Source of the DNA: Candidatus Saccharicenans sp.
Lineage (GTDB): Bacteria > Acidobacteriota > Aminicenantia > Aminicenantales > Saccharicenantaceae
DNA length: 62,104 nucleotides
Reading direction: 5' to 3'
Assembly: GCA_024653215.1 (NCBI GenBank)
Contig: JANLFU010000012.1
Coordinates: forward strand, 1-62,104
The notes beneath the pieces were generated by a model. The model worked only from the letters and a program-made list of their open reading frames with translations. It searched no databases and was not told the DNA's origin. Positions within the stretch are counted from its first letter, which is position 1. Each line of letters opens with the position of its first letter. Made by a program: the position numbers and the translations under genes. Shown here piece by piece: positions 55,553 to 62,104 of this stretch.

Positions 55553-56887
55553 ATGACTGAGACCATGGAAAAGATTTTTCAGCTTCAGGCCAACCAGACC
55601 AATCTCAGGAAAGAACTGCTGGGCGGGCTGACCACCTTCATGACCATGTCCTACATCATTTTTGTTCAGCCGGCCATCCTGGGCCAGACGGGCATGGATA
55701 AAGGGGCAGTCATGGTGGCCACCTGCCTGGCCAGCGCCCTGGCCACTCTTCTGACCGGCCTGCTGGCCAACTATCCGGTAGCCCAGGCCCCGGCCATGGG
55801 GCACAACGTTTTCTTTGCCGTCACCGTCTGCGGACTGATGGGTTATTCCTGGCAGGTGGCCCTCGGAGCCAATTTTATTTCCGGGATAATCTTCACCATC
55901 CTGGCCCTGTTTGGGGTGGCCGGGAAGCTGGTGGAAATAATCCCGGACAGCTTGAAAAACGCCATCGCCGCTGGAATCGGTTTGTTGATTGCCCTGATCG
56001 GCCTGGAGTATGCGGGGATAGTGGTTTCCACTCCGGGCGTGCTGGTGGGGCTGGGGGACCTGGGCAGCAAGCCGGTCATCCTGGCCTTCATCGGGCTCCT
56101 GGTAATCTCGGTCCTGATGGCCTGGAAGGTGCCCGGGGCTCTTCTGTGGGGAATACTCGTGACCACGGCTGTTGGCCTGCCCCTTGGCGTGGTCAAATAC
56201 CAGGGAGTGCTGGCTGCCCCGCCCTCTATTGAGCCGACCATGTTTCAGCTGGACATTGTTGGAGCGCTCAGGAGCGGGTTGATACCGATAATATTCGTCT
56301 TCTTCTTTCTCGATGTTTTTGATACGGTCGGAACCCTGGTCGGGGTCTGCGGCCCGGCCGGATTCTTCAAGAACGGGAAACTGCCCAGGGCCAACCAGGC
56401 CATGCTGGCCGATGCCATGGGGACAGTGGTCGGCACCCTTCTGGGTACCTCCACGGTAACCAGCTACATCGAGAGCTCAACCGGCATTGCCCAGGGAGCC
56501 AGGACCGGCCTGGCCAATCTGGCCACTTCGGTGCTCTTTCTGGGGGCTCTTTTTCTTAGTCCCCTGGCGGCCATGGTGGGCGGTAGCTTTGTCTATAAGG
56601 ACCAGGTGCTCCACCCGGTCATAGCTCCTCCGCTCGTTATCGTCGGTTTCCTGATGATGAAATCCGTGGCCCGGATAGACTGGGAGGATATCAGCGAAGC
56701 CATTCCAGCTTTTCTGACGGTGGTGGTGATGCCGCTGGCCGTCAGCATCACTGACGGAATGGCCTTCGGATTTATTAGCTATTCCCTGATCAAGCTGGCC
56801 AGGGGAGAAGGACGGAAAGTGCACTGGCTGGTTTATTTGATATCTTTCCTGCTGGTAATCAGGTATTTTATCAGGTATGTTAGCTGA
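55553..56887 (+). CDS. NCS2-family purine permease (AzgA-like)
   Basis: This 444-residue transporter has 12-14 hydrophobic helices. AzgA-type signatures are 'KELLGGLTTFMTMSYIIFV' near the N-terminus, APAMGHNVFFA, 'DVFDTVGTLVGV' and 'GTSTVTSYIESSTGIAQGAR'. The family imports adenine, guanine or hypoxanthine by proton symport. AAAGGAGG precedes the ATG. It lies 134 bases after apt, so the two serve purine uptake and salvage together. Confidence 0.93.
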   Translation: MTETMEKIFQLQANQTNLRKELLGGLTTFMTMSYIIFVQPAILGQTGMDKGAVMVATCLASALATLLTGLLANYPVAQAPAMGHNVFFAVTVCGLMGYSWQVALGANFISGIIFTILALFGVAGKLVEIIPDSLKNAIAAGIGLLIALIGLEYAGIVVSTPGVLVGLGDLGSKPVILAFIGLLVISVLMAWKVPGALLWGILVTTAVGLPLGVVKYQGVLAAPPSIEPTMFQLDIVGALRSGLIPIIFVFFFLDVFDTVGTLVGVCGPAGFFKNGKLPRANQAMLADAMGTVVGTLLGTSTVTSYIESSTGIAQGARTGLANLATSVLFLGALFLSPLAAMVGGSFVYKDQVLHPVIAPPLVIVGFLMMKSVARIDWEDISEAIPAFLTVVVMPLAVSITDGMAFGFISYSLIKLARGEGRKVHWLVYLISFLLVIRYFIRYVS

Positions 56888-56999
56888 TCGGGCCTGGCCG
56901 GTCGGGGAATTACAAAGTCAGGAAGATGAAGCCTAATATCTGCTTCGGTAAGATAACAGGCCAGGAAAGTTTTTTTGAAATCAAGGCTGGAGAAGAATC

Positions 57000-58766
57000 A
57001 TGAAAAGGCAGAAGAGCTGGAAGTGGCTAATTCCTACTATTTTAGTAGGATTTATGCTGGGCTGCGCGGCCGGGGTTAAGGTCCAGGATGAAACCGCTCG
57101 TTTACCCGGCGACCGGAACTGGGTGGAAAAGACCATCAGAAAGATGACCCTGGATGAAAAGATAGGTCAGCTGGTGGTGGCCCGTTATACCGGTGAATTT
57201 TTCAATTACGACAGCCCCTACCTTAAGAACCTGGAAGAACTGGTCGGAAAGTATCACCTGGGCGGTTTGATTCTATTCGGCGGAGAAGCCCTGGAGACCG
57301 CCTATTTTACCAACCATTTTCAGAAACTGGCTAAAGTTCCCCTGCTCATTGCTTCGGACCTGGAAAGGGGAGCGGGCAACCAGGTGACCGGGGCCACTCT
57401 TTTCCCGCCGCTGATGGCCCTGGGAGCGGCCGATTCAGAAGAACTGGCTTACGAAATGGGCCGGATAACGGCCATAGAAGGCCGGGCCCTGGGAATCCAC
57501 ATGACCTATGCCCCGGTGGTCGATGTCAACATCAATCCGGATAATCCAATCATCAACACCCGCTCGGTCGGGGAAGACCCGGAGCAGGTGGCCAGGATTA
57601 CCCGGGCCTTCATCCGGGGTTGCCAGGGCCACGGGATGATGGCCACGGCCAAGCATTTTCCCGGTCATGGCGATACCGACCAGGATTCACACAGCCTGCT
57701 TCCGGTGATCAAAGCCGACCAGGAAAGGTTGAAGAGAGTCGAGTTATATCCCTTCCAGGCAGCGATCGAGGCCGGGGTGGAGTCCATCATGACCGCCCAT
57801 CTTTACATCCCGGCTCTCGAACCCGAAGAGGGGCTACCGGCCACCCTGTCCCCGCGGATCATGACCGACCTGCTCAGAAAGCAGATGGGATTCAAGGGGT
57901 TGATTGTCACCGATGCCCTGGAAATGCGGGGTATCACCGGCTATTTTGGCGATGAAGAAGCTGCACTTCGGGCCCTGAAAGCCGGGGGGGACCTGCTCCT
58001 TCTTCCCCTGGACCCGGTCAAGGTCATCGAGCGCCTGAAGCAGGCCGTGAGGAGCGGGGAATTGCCCCTGAGCCGGGTGGAGGAATCCCTGAGGCGGGTT
58101 CTTCTGGCCAAGACCAGGCTGGGGCTTCATCGCCAGCGCTATGTCAGCCTGGAGCGCCTACCCCTGGTCCTGGGAAAACAGGAATTCAGGGAAATAGCCA
58201 GAAAGACATTTTCTTCGGCCATTACCCTGGTTAAGAATGAGGGCAACCTGCTGCCGGTGAGAAAAGATAAAAAGGTTGTGCTCGTTTCACTCAGCAGCGA
58301 CCCCGGTGATTACTATGCCGGGCGAAGGCTGGCGACCGAACTGGCCGGCCGCCTTCCCGGTCTCCGGGTTTTCTATGCCGACGGCGATACCGGCCGGGAG
58401 AGACTGGATGAAGCGCTGTCAGCAGCCTCGCAGGCTGACCTGGTGGTGGCTGCCCTTTTCTCCAGCCTCAGGTCGGGCAAGGGCACGGTTGACCTGGAGC
58501 CGGTTCAGGTGGAATTTATCAGGCAGCTAAATGTGGCCGGGATCAAGGTAGTAGCTCTTTCCTTCGGCAGTCCTTATTTTTTAAGGCATTTTCCCGAGGT
58601 TGATGGCTATCTTTGCCTGTACCGCAACACGCCCGAAACCCAGGAGCTGGCGGCCATGGCCCTGACCGGCGAAATCAGGCTTTCCGGCCGGTTGCCGGTG
58701 TCACTGCCCGGGCTGTATCCGCGCGGACACGGACTGGTCCTGGAAAAAATCGAGGAGGCAAAATGA
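57000..58766 (+). CDS. GH3 lipoprotein, NagZ-like beta-glycosidase
   Basis: This 588-residue glycosidase has a lipoprotein signal with Cys22 (GFMLGC). The catalytic domain has 'VARYTGEF', 'DLERGAG', KHFPGHGDTDQDSH from residue 218, and nucleophile Asp305 in VTDALEMRG. The KHFPGHG-D-x-DSH loop is typical of beta-N-acetylhexosaminidases such as NagZ, where the His acts as acid/base. A second alpha/beta domain (~420-588) is present, unlike single-domain NagZ. It probably degrades amino-sugar glycans or cell-wall fragments at the membrane. An 8-bp hairpin sits in the signal-peptide codons. Confidence 0.92.
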   Translation: MKRQKSWKWLIPTILVGFMLGCAAGVKVQDETARLPGDRNWVEKTIRKMTLDEKIGQLVVARYTGEFFNYDSPYLKNLEELVGKYHLGGLILFGGEALETAYFTNHFQKLAKVPLLIASDLERGAGNQVTGATLFPPLMALGAADSEELAYEMGRITAIEGRALGIHMTYAPVVDVNINPDNPIINTRSVGEDPEQVARITRAFIRGCQGHGMMATAKHFPGHGDTDQDSHSLLPVIKADQERLKRVELYPFQAAIEAGVESIMTAHLYIPALEPEEGLPATLSPRIMTDLLRKQMGFKGLIVTDALEMRGITGYFGDEEAALRALKAGGDLLLLPLDPVKVIERLKQAVRSGELPLSRVEESLRRVLLAKTRLGLHRQRYVSLERLPLVLGKQEFREIARKTFSSAITLVKNEGNLLPVRKDKKVVLVSLSSDPGDYYAGRRLATELAGRLPGLRVFYADGDTGRERLDEALSAASQADLVVAALFSSLRSGKGTVDLEPVQVEFIRQLNVAGIKVVALSFGSPYFLRHFPEVDGYLCLYRNTPETQELAAMALTGEIRLSGRLPVSLPGLYPRGHGLVLEKIEEAK

Positions 58767-59758
58767 AATACAAGAATCTCGGTCAGACCGGAATTAAAGT
58801 TTCAGAACTCTGTTTTGGAACCATGTCCTTTGGAGCCGAGGCCGACGAGAAGACCTCGGCTGCCATGTTTGCTTACTGCCGGGAAAAAGGGATCAACATC
58901 TTCGATTGCGCCGACCTTTATGCCAAGGGCCGGTCCGAAGAAATCCTGGGCCGGCTTATCAAGGACTGCCGGGAAGAGGTCATCATCACCAGCAAGGTCT
59001 ATTTTCCAACCGGGCCCGATATAAACGCCATGGGGGCCAACCGCCGGCACATTATGTACGCGGTCGAAGGCAGCCTGCGGCGCCTGGGGACGGATCGAAT
59101 CGACATTTACTTCATTCACCGCTTCGACGATATTACCCCGCTGGAGGAGACGCTGAGAGCCCTGGATGACCTGGTGCACCAGGGAAAGATTCTCTACATC
59201 GGCCTGAGCAACTTCAGTGCCTGGCAGGTGGAGAAAGCCATCGGCCTGGCCGCCCTCCATGGGCTGGCCCCGGTGGCCTGCATCCAGCCCATGTATAACC
59301 TGGTCAAGCGCCAGGCCGAGGTGGAGATTCTGCCCATGGCCGAGGCCGAAAAGCTGGGAGTTCTGGCTTACAGTCCGCTGGCGGCCGGCTTGCTTTCCGG
59401 AAAATACGGCCGGGATAAAAAACCGGCTTCGGGACGGCTGGTGGAAAACAGGATTTACCAGGTCCGCTACGGCCAGGACTGGACTTTTGAAGTGGCCGAG
59501 AAATTCACAGAATTTGCCAGGGCGCATGGTTACCACCCGGTCAGCCTGGCCATCGCCTGGGTGGGCAGCCATCCGGCCGTTACCGCGCCGATCATCGGCG
59601 CCAGGAATGTTGACCAGCTCAAGGACGCCGTGGCCGCAGCCGAGATTGAAATGACCGAAGAACTGCGGCTCGAAATTTCCAGACTGTCCCCGGAGCCGCC
59701 CCCGGCCACCGACCGCTCCGAGGAAAAAACCGAGACCCATTTCCCGATTCGCCGCTAA
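58763..59758 (+). CDS. Aldo/keto reductase
   Basis: This 331-residue NADPH-dependent oxidoreductase has the AKR barrel signatures 'LCFGTMSFG', 'NIFDCADLYAKGRSEEILG' (catalytic Asp and Tyr), 'VIITSKVY' (Lys) and 'DIYFIHRFD' (His). The 'YSPLAAGLLSGKY' and cofactor-binding C-terminal segment are also conserved. Its ATG overlaps the GH3 stop codon (ATGA), so the two are translationally coupled. It may handle sugar aldehydes released by the glycosidase (inference). Confidence 0.92.
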   Translation: MKYKNLGQTGIKVSELCFGTMSFGAEADEKTSAAMFAYCREKGINIFDCADLYAKGRSEEILGRLIKDCREEVIITSKVYFPTGPDINAMGANRRHIMYAVEGSLRRLGTDRIDIYFIHRFDDITPLEETLRALDDLVHQGKILYIGLSNFSAWQVEKAIGLAALHGLAPVACIQPMYNLVKRQAEVEILPMAEAEKLGVLAYSPLAAGLLSGKYGRDKKPASGRLVENRIYQVRYGQDWTFEVAEKFTEFARAHGYHPVSLAIAWVGSHPAVTAPIIGARNVDQLKDAVAAAEIEMTEELRLEISRLSPEPPPATDRSEEKTETHFPIRR

Positions 59759-59779
59759 GACGTAAGGAATCGGGCTTTT
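59743..59779 (+). terminator. Weak terminator candidate after the aldo/keto reductase gene
   Basis: CCCGATTC (59743-59750) pairs with GAATCGGG (59767-59774) around the stop codon and is followed by CTTTT. The loop is 16 bases, so the structure is moderate. Confidence 0.4.
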
Positions 59780-60200
59780 CGGACCCCGGGCCGGCTGCGA
59801 ACTCTAACCTGTCAGGGGTTGGAGCAGGTAGGTGCGGTTTTCATAGCCGGACAATTAACTTTCTTATAAAGCGGCCAGCTGTCTTATAAACCTGTAAAAC
59901 AAAGAGAACTGAGCCTGACATATTTTTAAATGGGCATCCTACCTTGGGCCCCGGAACGATGAAATTTGGCCGACCAACCCGTGAGATGAAGCTTCCAGGA
60001 GTCCAGCCTGATAAAACTGAGCCCGGCCAGGCCGAGGCAGAGGGATTAGGTGCCCATGCCTAAATAGTTTGCAATCTTCAGCCCGCTTTAATAGCATAAT
60101 CCTGTCCGGCCTGAGAGCTCCCAGAACGCAAGAAATTCTGGACTGTATCAGTTGCCTGAAGCCGGGTTAAATGAAATCGGTCCAATAGAGGTTTGGCGAG
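59759..60200 (+). other. Non-coding stretch before the phosphoesterase gene
   Basis: These 442 bases hold no credible frame. TCTTATAAA occurs twice about 20 bases apart (59870-59900). No near-consensus promoter is apparent near the next start. Confidence 0.4.
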
Positions 60201-62104
60201 ATGAAAAAGTTTTCTACTTATTCTCCAGTCTTTTTTTGTCTTCTCCTGCTTATGCTGGTTTCCGGCTGCCGGGAAGAAAAAGTTTCCGGCCCCGAAAAGG
60301 AAACTGTCGGGGTTGATTTTTCCGGTCGGATGGTGGTGCCGGTTAACCAGGTGGTAGAACCTTACGGCCTCCAGGTTCAGCTGCCCGGCCTTCGCCCCCA
60401 GGGCCTGGCCCTCTCGCCTGATGGGAAGCTGGTAGCCGTGTCGGGAAAGAATAATGAGCTGGTCATAATTGACCCGGTTGACCTGCGGATCAAGCAGAAA
60501 ATACCGCTTCCCCCGGAGAGCCAGAACGAGCCGCTGCCCGAGACCGTTTCCGAAAACATCCTCGAACCAGACACCAAGGGCCAGCTCAGTTACAACGGGC
60601 TGGTTTTCTCACCGGACGGAAGCCACATATATCTAAGCAACGTCAACGGCAGCCTCAAGGTCTTCACGGTCCATTCTGACGGCCAGGTCAGGCCCTCTCA
60701 CACCATTCTTCTGCCACCGGCCAGGGCACCAAGGAGAGAGGAAGAAATCCCATCCGGCCTGGCTTTCAGCCAGGACGGGAAAAGACTCTATGTCTGCGGC
60801 AACCTGTCCAACCAGCTCCTGGAGATTGAAGCGGCCACCGGTCAGGTGTTAAGAGTTTTTCCGGTCGGGGTTGCCCCGTTTGAAGTGTTGATTAAGGGAA
60901 ATAAAGCCTACGTCAGCAACTGGGGCGGCCGCCGTCCCGGCCCGGATGACCTGGTCGGCCCGGCCGGTCGGGGAACTGTGGTCAGGGTTGACCCGGAAAA
61001 GTTTATTGCCAGCGAGGGTTCGGTTACCGTTATCGACCTCGATTCGGGAAAAGTAATCAAAGATATCATGGTTCACCTGCATTCCTCGGCCCTGGCCCTT
61101 TCGCCTTCCGGACGGTACCTGGTCTGCGCCAATGCTGCTTCAGATAACCTCAGTGTCATCGACACGGAAAAAGACGAGGTGGTTGAAACCATCTGGGTCA
61201 AGCGCAGCCCGGCCGACCTGTTCGGGGCTTCACCCAACGCCCTGTGCTTCCTGCCCGACGGCAACACACTGCTGGTGGCCAACGGTACCCAGAACGCCGT
61301 GGCCGTGGTCGACTTCCGGCCCAAAAAGAAAAAATCGCAGCTTAAAGGACTAATCCCGGCCGGCTGGTTTCCCGGAGTCCTGGCCTGGGATGAGAACCTC
61401 AACCGGCTGTGGGTGGCCAACATTAAAGGACTGCCAGACCGTCCGCGAACCGAAGACTCCACCGGGCGGACCGGTTTTAATACCCATCAATACTACGGGT
61501 CCCTTTCGGTCTTCAATCTGCCGGCAAAAAAAGAGCTGGCCCGGCTGACGGAAAAAGTCCTGGCCAATTTCCACCGGGAAAGAATCAGCGCGGCCCTGAA
61601 AAAACCGAGGGCCGGGGCCCGGCCCAGGCCGGTGCCAGAAAGAATTGGCGAGCCGTCGCTCATCAAGCACGTGGTCTATATCATCAAGGAAAACCGCACC
61701 TATGACCAGATCCTGGGCGATGTGCCCGAGGGCAACGGCAACCCCTCGCTCTGCATCTTTGGAGAAGAGGTCACCCCCAACCAGCACCGACTGGTCAGGG
61801 AATTCGTCCTGCTGGACAACACCTACTGCAGCGGCATCCTCAGTGCCGACGGCCACCAGTGGTCGACCACCGCTTTCGGCACAGATTACCTGGAAAAATC
61901 GTTTGCCGGCTGGCCCCGGAGTTACCCCGACGGCATGGGCCCGGACGAGGTTGACGCCCTGGCCTATGCTCCCAGCGGTTTCCTCTGGGATAACTGCCTG
62001 AAACATGGGGTCAGTCTCTGGAATTTCGGCGAATTTGCCATGCCCGACTGCGGCTGGGCTGACCCCATGTTTCAGGCAGTTATCCCAGAGGAAACCGCTG
62101 GGAG
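60201..62104 (+). CDS. Beta-propeller/phosphoesterase lipoprotein, 3'-truncated
   Basis: The frame opens at ATG 60201 and runs to the window end without a stop (634 codons seen). A lipoprotein signal ends at Cys23 (MLVSGC). Residues ~45-430 form a YVTN-type seven-bladed propeller with repeats such as 'ALSPDGKLVAVSGKNNELVI' and 'LVFSPDGSHIYLSN'. A phosphoesterase domain begins near 490 with HVVYIIKENRTYDQILGD and 'LLDNTYCSGILSADGHQW', as in phospholipase C/acid phosphatase-type enzymes. The protein is probably an extracytoplasmic phosphatase. The last ~30 codons are suspect because they arise from an inverted copy of bases 61969-62014. Confidence 0.85.
   Translation, partial: MKKFSTYSPVFFCLLLLMLVSGCREEKVSGPEKETVGVDFSGRMVVPVNQVVEPYGLQVQLPGLRPQGLALSPDGKLVAVSGKNNELVIIDPVDLRIKQKIPLPPESQNEPLPETVSENILEPDTKGQLSYNGLVFSPDGSHIYLSNVNGSLKVFTVHSDGQVRPSHTILLPPARAPRREEEIPSGLAFSQDGKRLYVCGNLSNQLLEIEAATGQVLRVFPVGVAPFEVLIKGNKAYVSNWGGRRPGPDDLVGPAGRGTVVRVDPEKFIASEGSVTVIDLDSGKVIKDIMVHLHSSALALSPSGRYLVCANAASDNLSVIDTEKDEVVETIWVKRSPADLFGASPNALCFLPDGNTLLVANGTQNAVAVVDFRPKKKKSQLKGLIPAGWFPGVLAWDENLNRLWVANIKGLPDRPRTEDSTGRTGFNTHQYYGSLSVFNLPAKKELARLTEKVLANFHRERISAALKKPRAGARPRPVPERIGEPSLIKHVVYIIKENRTYDQILGDVPEGNGNPSLCIFGEEVTPNQHRLVREFVLLDNTYCSGILSADGHQWSTTAFGTDYLEKSFAGWPRSYPDGMGPDEVDALAYAPSGFLWDNCLKHGVSLWNFGEFAMPDCGWADPMFQAVIPEETAG
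61969..62104. repeat. Perfect 46-bp inverted repeat at the window end
   Basis: Bases 61969-62014 are the exact reverse complement of 62059-62104, separated by 44 bases. The repeat lies inside a coding frame and ends at the last base of the window. A fold-back chimera or contig-end artefact is the simplest explanation. Confidence 0.95.

Overview
This 62 kb window looks like a chromosomal segment of a Gram-negative, mostly protein- and sugar-degrading heterotroph. Evidence includes a large TonB-dependent receptor with an N-terminal carboxypeptidase-like domain, a VWFA-related secreted protein of the type common in Acidobacteriota, several secreted peptidases and glycosidases, and a pyrophosphate-type phosphofructokinase. 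The combination is most reminiscent of Acidobacteriota or Candidatus Aminicenantes. That placement is inference from gene content; there is no rRNA gene here to settle it. No phage, CRISPR array or complete insertion sequence is visible. One short remnant resembles an IS256-type transposase tail.

Layout. 0-9.5 kb: a truncated CDS, a small membrane protein, an S9 peptidase, a RecB-like Fe-S nuclease, a Gph-like phosphatase, and a Pif1-like helicase fused to a WYL domain. 9.5-19.9 kb: a secreted glycosidase-like/FGE-fold fusion, a thioredoxin-reductase-like flavoprotein without a recognisable NADPH motif, an LD-carboxypeptidase, the primary-type sigma factor, endonuclease V and a HAD hydrolase. 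19.87-20.0 kb: a consensus sigma-70 promoter reads into a structured non-coding stretch, which is the best candidate here for an undescribed RNA. 20-29.8 kb: small membrane proteins, PPi-type PFK, a secreted protein, an EamA permease, a C1-type lipoprotein peptidase, rlmN and an RNA uracil methyltransferase.

29.9-36 kb: an AddAB-like helicase-nuclease pair with overlapping stop and start codons. 36.1-44.6 kb, all on the minus strand: LysE-type exporter, small coiled-coil protein, an unusual receiver-TonB fusion with Glu at the phospho-acceptor position, an M48 membrane metalloprotease with two zinc ribbons, and a large TonB-dependent receptor with its own terminator. This is the most distinctive protein-level arrangement in the window.

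45-49 kb: tRNA-Arg(TCG), a lone RsbRD-N-like domain protein, hemW, a zinc-ribbon thioredoxin and a VWFA-related protein. 49-52.6 kb: a glycolytic operon gap-pgk-tpiA-secG followed by tRNA-Leu(GAG), with a large nested inverted repeat between pgk and tpiA. 52.8-59.8 kb: metabolite repair and salvage (nnr-tsaE-apt-purine permease), then a GH3 lipoprotein coupled to an aldo-keto reductase. 60.2 kb to the end: a beta-propeller/phosphoesterase lipoprotein that runs off the window. The last 136 bases contain a perfect 46-bp inverted repeat, so the sequence there may be an assembly or amplification artefact.
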